NCBI RefSeq assembly: GCF_001426505.1
Contig: NZ_LMEV01000017.1
Location: 908,739-972,738, forward strand
DNA from: Variovorax sp. Root473
Lineage (GTDB): Bacteria; Pseudomonadota; Gammaproteobacteria; Burkholderiales; Burkholderiaceae_C
Length of the DNA: 64,000 nucleotides
Direction: 5' to 3'
Positions 8,944 to 17,398 of the stretch are shown one piece after another. The stretch's first letter is position 1. Each line of letters starts with the position of its first letter. Position numbers and translations under genes: made by a program. The notes beneath the pieces were generated by a model that saw only the letters and a program-made list of their open reading frames with translations, made no database searches and was not told the origin of the DNA.

Positions 8944-9855
8944 TCAGTCGGCTTCGGCTTGCGCGGTGGCGTAGCGTTGGCACAGGGTCTCGACCAGCGC
9001 CTGCGCGTACACGGGCAGGGCGGCGCGGTCGCGCACGAGCAAGTAGCGCTCGCGCACGCACCAGGGGTCGCTGAGCTCGACCAGCGCGAGTTGCATGCTG
9101 TCCTGGTTGCGCCGCGCGGCCGACTCGGGCACGACGCCGATGCCCACGCCGCTGCCGATCATCCGGCACATGGCGTCGAAGCTGCCGAGCTGGATGCGCA
9201 GCTTCTGGCGCTTGCCCAGGTGGTCGGTGATCTGCCCCAGGAAGGCCTGCAGCGTGCTGCCCTGCTGCATGCCGATGGCGTCCTCGTCGAGCGTCTCGGC
9301 GAACGAGATGCGGCGGCGCCGCGCAAAGCGGTGCTGGCGCGAGGTGACGAGCACCAGCCGGTCGGTGCTGAAGTGGATGGTGTCCAGGCCCAGCGTGTCC
9401 ATCTGTCCCGCGACGATGCCGATGTCGGCGCGCCCGTCGCGCACGCCGCGCGGGATCTGAGCATTCGGTTTTTCCTGAAGGTCGACGTTGATGCGTGGGT
9501 TGGCGGCCAGGAAGCCGGGCAGGATCTCGGGCAGGAAATCGGTCACCGCCGTGGTGTTGGCGAACACGCGCAGGTGGCCGCGCAGGCCGCCGCCGTACTC
9601 GAGCAGGTCGGCGCGCAGCTGGTCGGTCTGGTGCAGCACCAGCCGGGCGTGGTGCAGGAAGGCTTCGCCCGGTGGCAGCAGCCGCACGCCGCGGGCCTCG
9701 CGCTGCAGCAGCTGCAGGCCGGCCTGGATCTCGAGCGCCTTGATGCGCGCGCTGGCCGCGGCCAGCGACAGGTGCTGGCGCTCGGCCGCCCGCGTGAGGT
9801 TGCCGAGCTCGGCTGTGGCCACGAACAGGCGCAGGTCGGTCAGGTCGAAGAGCAT
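8944..9855 (-). CDS. LysR-type transcriptional regulator
   Basis: The product has 303 residues: an N-terminal winged helix-turn-helix (LRLFVATAELGNLTRAAERQ and the recognition helix after it) and the usual substrate-binding domain beginning about residue 90. The ATG at 9855 gives the standard LysR N-terminus; an upstream in-frame ATG at 9957 would run into the divergent gene. It is divergent from the Bug/hydratase/CoA-transferase/lyase cassette with 92 bp between them, the classical arrangement for a LysR protein that controls its neighbour. The effector is probably the substrate of that pathway, which is inference. Confidence 0.92.
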   Translation of the reverse strand: MLFDLTDLRLFVATAELGNLTRAAERQHLSLAAASARIKALEIQAGLQLLQREARGVRLLPPGEAFLHHARLVLHQTDQLRADLLEYGGGLRGHLRVFANTTAVTDFLPEILPGFLAANPRINVDLQEKPNAQIPRGVRDGRADIGIVAGQMDTLGLDTIHFSTDRLVLVTSRQHRFARRRRISFAETLDEDAIGMQQGSTLQAFLGQITDHLGKRQKLRIQLGSFDAMCRMIGSGVGIGVVPESAARRNQDSMQLALVELSDPWCVRERYLLVRDRAALPVYAQALVETLCQRYATAQAEAD

Positions 9856-9875
9856 GGGGCGATGGTAGCCAAGCC

Positions 9876-9904
9876 TTCGGAAATTCAGAAGCCTGGGTTC
9901 CGAA
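9876..9904. promoter_or_regulatory. candidate LysR operator
   Basis: TTCGGAA at 9876-9882 and TTCCGAA at 9898-9904 form a perfect 7-bp inverted repeat with 15 bp between arms, inside the 92-bp divergent region. Position and symmetry suit a LysR-family binding site. Confidence 0.4.
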
Positions 9905-9947
9905 ATCGCAGATTGCGCCGGCGGGGCCGGCAGCAGACCATGCGGCC

Positions 9948-10961
9948 ATGGAGACACACAACACCACCACCCCCGCCTTGCGGCTTCGCGCCAAGGCGCT
10001 GATCGCCTTGGGCCTTGCCGCCACCACCTTGCTGGCCGCCAACCCGGCCACCGCCCAGACCTACCCCTCGCGTCCCATCACGCTCGTCGTGCCCCAAGCC
10101 GCGGGCGGCACCAACGACATCGTCGGGCGCCTCGTCGGCCAGAAGCTCGGCGAGGTGTTGAACAACGCCAGCGTGGTGGTCGACAACCGCCCCGGCGCGG
10201 GCGGCAACATCGGCACGCAGCTGGTCGCCAAGGGCCCGAAGGACGGCTACACGCTGCTCATGACGATCAGCAGCAGCCAGGCCATCAACCCCGCGCTGTA
10301 CAAGAACCCGGGCTTCGACCCCGAGAAAGACTTCAAGCCCGTCGGCCTGATCGGCGCCGTGCCCAACGTGCTGCTGGTGAACCCGTCGTTTCCCGCGAAG
10401 AACTTCGCCGAGTTCCTGAAGCTGGCGCGCGAGAAGGGCGCCAACTACCAGTACGCCTCGGCCGGCAACGGCACGCTCAACCACCTGCTGGGAGAAATGC
10501 TCAACAGCATGGGCGGCATCTCGCTGCAGCACGTGCCGTACAAGGGCGTGGCGCCTGCCATCAACGACGTGCTCGGCGGGCAACTGCCGATCGTGTTCGC
10601 GAGCCTGCCTTCGGCGCTGGCGCACATCAAGGCCGGCAAGCTGCGAGCGCTGGCCGTGAGCGGCGAAAAGCGCTCGCCCGTGCTGCCCGACGTGCCCGCC
10701 ATCGCCGAGCAGGTGCCGGGCTACAACGGCACGCTGTGGATCGGCCTGTTCGCGCCGGCCGGCGTGCCCGCCGATGTGTTGGCCACCCTGCAGGGCGCGA
10801 CCCGCAAGGCGCTGGACGCCAAGGACCTGCGCGACAAGCTCGACCAGCAGGGCGTCGAGATCGCAGCGCCGACGTCGCCCGAGCAGTTCTCGGCATTGCT
10901 GCACACCGACCTGGCGAAGTGGGCGCGCATCGTCAAGGCCTCTGGCGCTGCCGTCGATTGA
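9948..10961 (+). CDS. Bug/TctC family tripartite tricarboxylate transporter substrate-binding protein
   Basis: The product has 337 residues with a Sec signal peptide of about 35 residues ending in PATAQ. The Bug-family signatures follow: YPSRPITLVVPQAAGGTND, DNRPGAGGNIG, and the late VPYKGVAPAINDVLGG. Bug proteins bind organic acids in the periplasm; no TctA/TctB membrane genes are in the window, as is common for the many orphan Bug proteins of Burkholderiales. It is the first gene of the cassette downstream of the LysR regulator, so its ligand is likely the dicarboxylate consumed by the next three enzymes. Confidence 0.93.
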   Translation: METHNTTTPALRLRAKALIALGLAATTLLAANPATAQTYPSRPITLVVPQAAGGTNDIVGRLVGQKLGEVLNNASVVVDNRPGAGGNIGTQLVAKGPKDGYTLLMTISSSQAINPALYKNPGFDPEKDFKPVGLIGAVPNVLLVNPSFPAKNFAEFLKLAREKGANYQYASAGNGTLNHLLGEMLNSMGGISLQHVPYKGVAPAINDVLGGQLPIVFASLPSALAHIKAGKLRALAVSGEKRSPVLPDVPAIAEQVPGYNGTLWIGLFAPAGVPADVLATLQGATRKALDAKDLRDKLDQQGVEIAAPTSPEQFSALLHTDLAKWARIVKASGAAVD

Positions 10962-10996
10962 CCCGGCCATTCATTTTTCTTCTCGCCACTCACGCC

Positions 10997-11887
10997 ATGA
11001 CTTCTCTACTGATCGACGCCGAAGCCCTCGCGCGGCTGCAGGCCTGGCAGGGCCGCAGCGAAACGCTGCGCGACGACGTCACCGCCGCGCCCGTGCGCGC
11101 GCTGTCCGCCACGCTCGACCGCGACGACCCGCTGCCCGAGGCGGGCACGCGCCTGCCCGCGCTGTGGCACTGGCTCTACTTTCTGCCGCACCACCGCCAG
11201 TCGGAGATCGGCGAAGACGGCCATGCGAAGCGCGGCGGCTTCCTGCCGCCCGTGCCGCTGCCGCGCCGCATGTGGGCCGGCGGCCGGCTGACCTGGGAAC
11301 CGGGCAATCCGCTGCAGGTGGGCGATGCGATTGAGCGAACGTCGACCATCGCCTCGGTCACGCACAAGGCCGGCCGCACGGGCGAGCTGGTGTTCGTGCT
11401 GGTGCGCCATGAGGTGCGCAACGCGCGCGGGCTCGCGCTGACCGAAGAGCACGACATCGTCTACCGCGCCGCCGCCGCGCCGGGTGAGGCCGTGCCGCCA
11501 CCCACGCCCGCACCGAAGGACGCCACTTTCAGCCGCGACCTCGTGCCCGACGACGTGCTGCTGTTCCGCTATTCGGCGCTGACCTTCAACGGCCATCGCA
11601 TCCACTACGACCGCCGCTACGTCACGCAGGTCGAGGGCTACCCGGGCCTCATCGTGCACGGGCCGTTGATCGCGACGCTGCTGGTCGACCTGCTGCGCCG
11701 CAACGCGCCGGCCGATGCGCAGCTCGCGCGCTTCGAGTTCCGCGCCGTGCGCCCGACCTTCGACATCGCGCCGTTCCGCGTGCACGGCAAGCCCGCCGAA
11801 GGCAGCACCGACGGCAAGACCTTCAGCCTGTGGGGCGAGGACGCCGACGGCTGGCTCACGATGCAGGCCACGGCCGTGCTCGCCTGA
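10997..11887 (+). CDS. MaoC/FAS1-like dehydratase, mesaconyl-C4-CoA or itaconyl-CoA hydratase-like
   Basis: The product has 296 residues and a double hot-dog architecture: an N-terminal FAS1-like dehydratase half and a C-terminal half with the hydratase-2 motif (LTFNGHRIHYDRRY, then EGYPGLIVHGPL) that supplies the catalytic Asp/His pair. Homologues of this length hydrate mesaconyl-C4-CoA or itaconyl-CoA to citramalyl-CoA. The next two genes encode a class III CoA-transferase and a CitE-like lyase, which would complete activation, hydration and cleavage. The family is clear; the substrate is inferred from context. Starts 35 bp after the Bug gene. Confidence 0.82.
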   Translation: MTSLLIDAEALARLQAWQGRSETLRDDVTAAPVRALSATLDRDDPLPEAGTRLPALWHWLYFLPHHRQSEIGEDGHAKRGGFLPPVPLPRRMWAGGRLTWEPGNPLQVGDAIERTSTIASVTHKAGRTGELVFVLVRHEVRNARGLALTEEHDIVYRAAAAPGEAVPPPTPAPKDATFSRDLVPDDVLLFRYSALTFNGHRIHYDRRYVTQVEGYPGLIVHGPLIATLLVDLLRRNAPADAQLARFEFRAVRPTFDIAPFRVHGKPAEGSTDGKTFSLWGEDADGWLTMQATAVLA

Positions 11888-11907
11888 GGAAAAGAAGAAA
11901 GAAGCAC

Positions 11908-13089
11908 ATGACACGACCCCTGGACGGCATCACCGTCATCTCCCTCGAACACGCCATCGCGGCGCCGTTCTGTACCCGCCAGCTCGCCGACCTCGGCGCG
12001 CGCGTCATCAAGGTCGAGCGTCCCGGCGGCGGCGACTTTGCGCGCGCCTACGACGAGCGCGTGAACGGCGAGGCCTCGCACTTCGTGTGGGTCAACCGCT
12101 CGAAGGAAAGCCTCACGCTCGACCTGAAGCAGCCTGCCGCGCTCGCCGTGTTGCAGGAGCTGGTGGCCGGCGCCGATGTGCTGGTGCAGAACCTCGCGCC
12201 CGGCGCCGCCGCGCGCATGGGCCTGGGCGCGCAGGTGCTGCAGGAAAAACACCCCGCACTCATCGTCTGCGACATCTCGGGCTACGGCGAAGACGGCCCG
12301 TACCGCGACAAGAAGGCCTACGACCTGCTCATTCAGAGCGAGGCCGGTTTTCTCTCGGTGACGGGCACGCCCGACGACCCGTGCAAGTCGGGCAACTCCA
12401 TCGCCGACATCGCGGCGGGCATGTACGCCTACACCGGCATCCTCGCTGCGCTGCTGCAGCGCGGCAAGACGGGCAAGGGCTCGCACATCGACGTGTCGAT
12501 GCTCGAGTCGCTCGCCGAGTGGATGGGCTACCCGATGTACTACGCCTACGACGGCGCGCCGCCACCGCCGCGCAGCGCTGCGTCGCACGCGACCATCTAT
12601 CCCTACGGCCCCTTCCCCGCAGGCGACGGCGGCACCGTGATGCTCGGCCTGCAGAACGAGCGCGAGTGGCGCGCCTTCTGCGACAAGGTGTTGCTGCAGC
12701 CCGCCCTCGCCACCGACCCGCGTTTCGACAGCAACGCGCGGCGCAACGAACACCGCGAGGCGCTGCGTGCGCTCATCGTCGAGACCTTCGGCGCGCTCAG
12801 TGCGGCGCAGGTGCTCGAACGGCTCGACGCCGCGCAGATCGCCAACGCGCGCATGAACGACATGGCCGGGCTGTGGGCGCACCCGCAGCTGCAGGCGCGC
12901 GAGCGCTGGCGCCAGGTGGGTTCGCCGGCCGGCGACATTCCGGCGCTGCTGCCGGCCGGTCGCCAGAGCGCGTTCGACTACCGCATGGACCCGGTGCCCG
13001 CGGTCGGCCAGCACACCGACACCATCTTGCGCAGCCTGGGCCGTGGCGACGACGCGATTGCGGCGCTGCGCGCGGCCGGCGCGGTATGA
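11908..13089 (+). CDS. CaiB/BaiF family (class III) CoA-transferase
   Basis: The product has 393 residues. The N-terminal half shows GITVISLEHAIAAPFCTRQLADLGARVIKVE, abbreviated here as the classic family opening, and the Asp of KKAYDLLIQ in the position of the catalytic aspartate that carries the acyl anhydride. Family members move CoA between carboxylic acids. In this cassette it probably activates a C5 dicarboxylate such as mesaconate or itaconate with succinyl-CoA. ATG at 11908 sits 20 bp after the hydratase, and its stop overlaps the lyase start (ATGA), so translation is likely coupled. Confidence 0.9.
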   Translation: MTRPLDGITVISLEHAIAAPFCTRQLADLGARVIKVERPGGGDFARAYDERVNGEASHFVWVNRSKESLTLDLKQPAALAVLQELVAGADVLVQNLAPGAAARMGLGAQVLQEKHPALIVCDISGYGEDGPYRDKKAYDLLIQSEAGFLSVTGTPDDPCKSGNSIADIAAGMYAYTGILAALLQRGKTGKGSHIDVSMLESLAEWMGYPMYYAYDGAPPPPRSAASHATIYPYGPFPAGDGGTVMLGLQNEREWRAFCDKVLLQPALATDPRFDSNARRNEHREALRALIVETFGALSAAQVLERLDAAQIANARMNDMAGLWAHPQLQARERWRQVGSPAGDIPALLPAGRQSAFDYRMDPVPAVGQHTDTILRSLGRGDDAIAALRAAGAV

Positions 13090-13976
13090 GCGGGCCCGCC
13101 AATCAAGCGCTCGCTTTGGCGCGCGCATTTCTCTTCGTGCCGGCCGACCGGCCCGAGCGCCATGCGCGCGCACTGGCGACGGGCGCGGGTGGCGTGATCA
13201 TCGACCTCGAAGACGCCGTGGCGCCTGCGCGCAAGGCCGAGTCGCGCGACGCGCTCGGCGCCTCGCTGGCGGCGCTGCCCGCCGAAGGGCGAGGGCGCTT
13301 GCTCGTGCGCGTGAACGCCAGCGGCACGCCGTGGCACGGCGACGACTGCGCGCGCGCGGCGGGCTGGATCGCCGACGGGCTCATCGCCGGCATCGTGCTG
13401 CCCAAGGCCGAGCACGCCGACGAACTGCATCGGCTGGCCGCCACCATCGGACCGAAGGCCGTGCTGGTGCCGCTCATCGAATCGGCCGCGGGGCTCGCCG
13501 CCGTCGATGCCATCGCGGGTGCGCCGCAGGTGCTGCGGCTGGCCTTCGGCCACCTCGATTTCCAGGCCGACCTCGGGATGGCCTGCGATGCCGACGAGGC
13601 CGAACTGGTGCCCGTGCGCCTCGCGCTGGTGTTGGCCTCGCGCCGCGCCGGGCTGGCCACGCCCATCGACGGTGTGTCGCCCGACTGGCGCGACGCGCAG
13701 CGGCTCGCCGCCGACACCGCGCGCGCGCGGCGCGGCGGCTTCGGCGCCAAGCTGTGCATCCATCCCGAACAGGTCGCGCCCGTGCAGGCCGCGCTCGGGC
13801 CCTCGGCCGCCGAAGTGGCCTGGGCGCACCGCGTGACGGAGGCCGTGCGCGCGGCCGGCGGCGGCGTCGTGAGCCTCGACGGACGCATGGTCGACGGGCC
13901 CGTGGTGCGGCTGGCCGAGCGCTGGCTCGCGCTGGCCGCCTCCCACGGCCCGGGCGATTCATCCGTGACGCACTGA
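13086..13976 (+). CDS. HpcH/HpaI-CitE family CoA-ester lyase (citramalyl-CoA lyase-like)
   Basis: The product has 296 residues with the CitE/beta-methylmalyl-CoA lyase pattern: FLFVPADRPERHARAL, the metal-binding VIIDLEDAVAP, RVNASGTPWHGDD, LPKAEHADEL, PLIESAAGL, FGHLDFQADLG and CIHPEQV. Enzymes of this type split citramalyl-CoA into acetyl-CoA and pyruvate or do related retro-Claisen steps. The start overlaps the CoA-transferase stop by four bases. Order of genes (hydratase, CoA-transferase, lyase) matches known mesaconate/itaconate utilisation cassettes. The exact substrate needs an assay. Confidence 0.85.
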   Translation: MSGPANQALALARAFLFVPADRPERHARALATGAGGVIIDLEDAVAPARKAESRDALGASLAALPAEGRGRLLVRVNASGTPWHGDDCARAAGWIADGLIAGIVLPKAEHADELHRLAATIGPKAVLVPLIESAAGLAAVDAIAGAPQVLRLAFGHLDFQADLGMACDADEAELVPVRLALVLASRRAGLATPIDGVSPDWRDAQRLAADTARARRGGFGAKLCIHPEQVAPVQAALGPSAAEVAWAHRVTEAVRAAGGGVVSLDGRMVDGPVVRLAERWLALAASHGPGDSSVTH

Positions 13977-14006
13977 TCCACAGACAAACCACAAGGAGAC
14001 AAAGAA

Positions 14007-15011
14007 GTGAACGCAACGAAGACCTGGAAACTGAAAGCCCTCATCGCGGCCTCGGCGGGCGCCTGCCTGCTCGCCGCCGCATCGCCCGCCGCCGCGCAGG
14101 CCGCGTGGCCCGACAAGCCCATCGTGATGGTCGTGCCGTATTCGGCCGGCGGCCCCACCGATGTGGTGGCGCGCATGCTCGCCGTGCCCATGGGCAAGTC
14201 GCTCGGGCAGACCGTGGTGGTCGAGAACACCGTGGGCGCAGGCGGCACCATCGCGCCGGCCCGCGTGGCCAAGGCCGCGCCCAACGGCTACACCATCCTC
14301 ATCCACCACATGGGCATGGCCACCGCGCCCGCGCTGTACAAGAAGCTCAACTACGACCCGTTGAAAGACTTCGAGTACGTCGGCCAGGTCATGGACGTGC
14401 CGATGACCCTGTTGTCGCGCAAGGACTTTCCGGCCAACAACTTCAAGGAGCTGCTGGCCTACGTGAAGACGAACAAGGACAAGGTGACGCTCGCCAACGC
14501 AGGCATCGGGGCCGTCTCGCAGCTGTGCGGCATGCTCTTCGCGCACCAGATCGGTGTGCAGCTCACCACGGTGCCATACAAGGGCGCAGGCCCGGCGCTC
14601 AACGACCTCATGGGCGGGCAGGTCGACCTGCTGTGCGACCAGACCACGCAGACCGCGCCCGTCATCAAGGACGGCCAGCGCGTGAAGGTCTTCGGCGTGA
14701 CCACGCCCAAGCGCCTGTCCAGCATGTCCGACATTCCCACGCTCGACGAGCAGGGCCTCAAGGGCTTCGACGTGAAGGTGTGGCATGGCGTGTACGCGCC
14801 CAAGGGCACGCCGCCGGCCGTGATCGAGAAGCTCAACGTGGCCCTGCGCGCCGCGCTGCAGGACGACAACGTGAAGAAGCGCTTCGCCGAGCTGAGCACC
14901 GAGGCCGTGCCGATGGACAAGGTCACGCCCGAGGCGCTGCGCAGCCACCTGGCGGCGGAGATCGAGAAGTGGGGGAAGGTGATCCGGGCTGCGGGCGTGC
15001 AGGCGGATTGA
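14007..15011 (+). CDS. Bug/TctC family substrate-binding protein, second copy
   Basis: The product has 334 residues starting at GTG 14007, with AAGGAG at 13993-13998. A signal peptide ends near SPAAAQA, followed by Bug motifs WPDKPIVMVVPYSAGGPTD, ENTVGAGGTIAPARVAKAAP and VPYKGAGPALNDLMGG. It differs clearly from the Bug protein at the head of the cassette, so this is an old duplication or an independent acquisition with perhaps a different ligand. It follows the lyase by 30 bp and is likely the last gene of the operon. Confidence 0.92.
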   Translation: MNATKTWKLKALIAASAGACLLAAASPAAAQAAWPDKPIVMVVPYSAGGPTDVVARMLAVPMGKSLGQTVVVENTVGAGGTIAPARVAKAAPNGYTILIHHMGMATAPALYKKLNYDPLKDFEYVGQVMDVPMTLLSRKDFPANNFKELLAYVKTNKDKVTLANAGIGAVSQLCGMLFAHQIGVQLTTVPYKGAGPALNDLMGGQVDLLCDQTTQTAPVIKDGQRVKVFGVTTPKRLSSMSDIPTLDEQGLKGFDVKVWHGVYAPKGTPPAVIEKLNVALRAALQDDNVKKRFAELSTEAVPMDKVTPEALRSHLAAEIEKWGKVIRAAGVQAD

Positions 15012-15026
15012 AGAAGGACCGGGGCG

Positions 15027-15557
15027 TCAGCGATCGTCTTCGCGGACCGCTCGCAAGGTCTCGTCGAACAGCTTCAGCAACAGCCGCGCGAACACGTCCA
15101 TGTTCCATGGCCGGTCGGTTGCGCCGGTTTCGATCGTGCGGCTGACCACGAGGCCGTCCGCGCCGGTCACGGCGATGCAGACATGCCCGGGCGCGTCGCC
15201 GTACGGACTGCCCGACGGCCCTGCGGCGCCGCTTTCGCAGAGGCCCCACTTCGATCGGTGCGCATCGCGGATGCGGCCCGCCATGAAGCGCGCGTAGGGC
15301 TCGGTCTCGCCGCGCATGTCGCCCATGTCTTCCGGCGTGAGGCCGAGCAGGGCCTTGCCCGCGCGGCGCGAGTAGATGACCGCGCCGCCCAGGAAGTACG
15401 CCGAGGCGCCTGGCACTGCGAGCAGCGCGGCCGAGACGAGCCCGCCAGCGGACGATTCGGCGACCGCCACCGTCTGGCGCCGCTCGCGCAGCGTGGCCCC
15501 CACGCGGGCGGCCAGCACGGCAAGCGGTTCGAGGTCGGTGAGGTCGGGCGTGGACAT
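15027..15557 (-). CDS. CinA-family nicotinamide-nucleotide amidohydrolase (PncC)
   Basis: The product has 176 residues, the size of stand-alone CinA C-terminal domains. Signature pieces are TVAVAESSAGGLVSAALLAVPGAS, shortened here to AESSAGGL, then FLGGAVIYS, and GPSGSPYGDAPGHVCIAV. These enzymes deamidate NMN back to nicotinate mononucleotide, recycling NAD breakdown products in the cytosol. The family opening usually reads AESCTGGL; here Ser-Ala replaces Cys-Thr, a modest departure near the active-site serine. It is convergent with the Bug gene at 15 bp distance. Confidence 0.82.
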   Translation of the reverse strand: MSTPDLTDLEPLAVLAARVGATLRERRQTVAVAESSAGGLVSAALLAVPGASAYFLGGAVIYSRRAGKALLGLTPEDMGDMRGETEPYARFMAGRIRDAHRSKWGLCESGAAGPSGSPYGDAPGHVCIAVTGADGLVVSRTIETGATDRPWNMDVFARLLLKLFDETLRAVREDDR

Positions 15558-15649
15558 GGAGGTCGAAAGAAGTAAGAAAGAAGAAATGACCGACCGTTCG
15601 ATCGATCAAGGAAATGCGTGAAAGAACGCGTGAACGAATGAACGAACGG

Positions 15650-16297
15650 TCAGGCGAGGCCAGCCCGCGAGCCTGGCCGCCGCACATACGACGGCGCGCG
15701 CTCGTGGCTCGAGGTGTGGCCGTACACCGTGTCGGCCGGGTAGTACTCGGCCTGCAGCTGCACCTTGGCCGCGGCTTCCTCGCCCGCCACATGGGCGATG
15801 AAGGCCAGCATCAGGTCGGTGCCGGCCGACACGCCGGCCGAGGTCCAGACGTGGCCGTCCTGCACGAAGCGCTGCTCGACCACCTTCACGTCGCCGAGGG
15901 CGCGCAGGCGGTCGAGCGATCCCCAGTGCGTGGTGGCGGTGCGGCCCGAGAGCAGGCCGGCTGCATGCAGCACGAAGGCGCCGGTGCATACCGACAGCAG
16001 CGCCTTGCAGCCTGGCGCCTGCGTGGCGAGAAACCGCACCATCGCGGGGTTGTCGACCTCGCGCCGCGTGCCCATGCCGCCCGGCACGAGCAGGAAGTCG
16101 AGCGGCGGGCAGTCGGCAAACGACACATGCGGGTTCACCGACAACCCTTTGGCGCACACGACCGGCTCGCGTGTCTGCGCCACGACGAGGCAGTTTGCGG
16201 GGCCGCCCGCAAGCTTGCTCCACATGGTGAGCATTTCCCACGGACCGACGAAATCGAGCTCCTCGACCTCGGGGAAGACGATGATTCCGAAATTCAT
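15650..16297 (-). CDS. DJ-1/PfpI family protein, isonitrile hydratase-like
   Basis: The product has 215 residues. The N-terminus (FGIIVFPEVEELDFVGPWEML) and the nucleophile elbow SVCTGAFVLHAAGLLSGR followed by ATTHW are those of the isonitrile hydratase / AraC-associated branch of the DJ-1 superfamily, with the conserved Cys in SVCTG and acidic partner near the N-terminus (VEELD). I chose ATG 16297 because AGGAG lies nine bases upstream; a longer start at 16369 has no support. It has no helix-turn-helix domain. Natural substrate unknown. Confidence 0.83.
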   Translation of the reverse strand: MNFGIIVFPEVEELDFVGPWEMLTMWSKLAGGPANCLVVAQTREPVVCAKGLSVNPHVSFADCPPLDFLLVPGGMGTRREVDNPAMVRFLATQAPGCKALLSVCTGAFVLHAAGLLSGRTATTHWGSLDRLRALGDVKVVEQRFVQDGHVWTSAGVSAGTDLMLAFIAHVAGEEAAAKVQLQAEYYPADTVYGHTSSHERAPSYVRRPGSRAGLA

Positions 16298-16514
16298 GCG
16301 TACGAACTCCTGGTGAGACTGGGTGGTGGGGCCGCCGGCAGGGGCCGTGTCACGATCGCGCAGCCGCAAGCATATAGAGTGCCGCCGAGGCGATGTCCGT
16401 GACAGCTGGTTGCAAGCTTGGCTCAGTGTTCTCCCTCAGGGTTGTGTGGCCTGAAAATGGCTAGAGTGAAGGCGGCCGTTCAGGCTTTTTGCTAGCTTCA
16501 ATCAAGGAAATCTC

Positions 16515-17252
16515 ATGAGCAAGAAAGTTGCATATGTCACCGGAGGCATGGGTGGCATCGGAACAGCCATCTGCCAGCGTCTGCACAAGGACGGGTTCAC
16601 CGTGGTCGCAGGTTGCGGCCCTACGCGCGACCATGCCAAATGGCTGGCCGAACAGAAAGCCGAAGGCTTCGAGTTTCATGCGTCGGTCGGCAATGTCGGC
16701 GACTGGCAATCCACCGTCGAAGCTTTTTCCGCCGCCAAGGCGGCCCACGGGCCGATTGACGTGCTCGTCAACAACGCCGGCATCACGCGGGACCGCATGT
16801 TCCTCAAGATGACGCCGGAAGACTGGAGCGCGGTCATCGAGACCAACCTCAACAGCATGTTCAACGTCACCAAGCAGGTGGTGGGCGACATGGTCGAAAA
16901 GGGCTGGGGCCGCATCATCAACATCAGCTCGGTGAATGGCGCCAAGGGCCAGGCGGGCCAGACCAACTACTCGGCGGCCAAGGCCGGCATGCACGGCTTC
17001 ACGATGGCGCTGGCGCAGGAGCTGGCCAACAAGGGCGTCACCGTGAATACCGTGAGCCCGGGCTACATCGGCACCGACATGGTCAAGGCCATCCGCCAGG
17101 AAGTGCTCGACAAGATCGTGGCCACCATTCCGGTCAAGCGCCTGGGCGAACCGAGCGAAATCGCTTCCATCATCTCGTGGCTCGCCACCGATGAAGGCGG
17201 CTACAGCACCGGGGCCGACTTCTCGGTCAACGGCGGCCTCCACATGCACTGA
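16515..17252 (+). CDS. phaB: acetoacetyl-CoA reductase
   Basis: This NADPH-dependent short-chain dehydrogenase reduces acetoacetyl-CoA to (R)-3-hydroxybutyryl-CoA, the PhaC substrate. The product has 245 residues. It has the glycine-rich cofactor loop TGGMGGIG, NNAG near residue 86, the catalytic Ser138/139, Tyr152 and Lys156 (NYSAAK), and the PhaB-specific C-terminal NGGLHMH. Wording throughout is close to the Cupriavidus PhaB. A strong terminator follows. It is unlinked from phaC-phaA by an 8-kb insertion of unrelated genes. Confidence 0.95.
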   Translation: MSKKVAYVTGGMGGIGTAICQRLHKDGFTVVAGCGPTRDHAKWLAEQKAEGFEFHASVGNVGDWQSTVEAFSAAKAAHGPIDVLVNNAGITRDRMFLKMTPEDWSAVIETNLNSMFNVTKQVVGDMVEKGWGRIINISSVNGAKGQAGQTNYSAAKAGMHGFTMALAQELANKGVTVNTVSPGYIGTDMVKAIRQEVLDKIVATIPVKRLGEPSEIASIISWLATDEGGYSTGADFSVNGGLHMH

Positions 17253-17276
17253 GCATGCGCGCCATGCCCTGAAAAC

Positions 17277-17300
17277 AAAACCCGCTTCGGCGGGTTTTTT
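17277..17300 (+). terminator. intrinsic terminator after phaB
   Basis: AAAACCCGC and GCGGGTTTT pair around a TTCG tetraloop, ending in a run of six T at 17295-17300. It begins 25 bp after the phaB stop codon. Confidence 0.9.
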
Positions 17301-17398
17301 CATTGGGCCGAAGCCCAAACCATTTCAACCATCGAGAGCACCCCGCGACACGAACCCTTTCTTCTGCGTTTCCCCCTTCATCTTTTCAGGAGGCAGTC

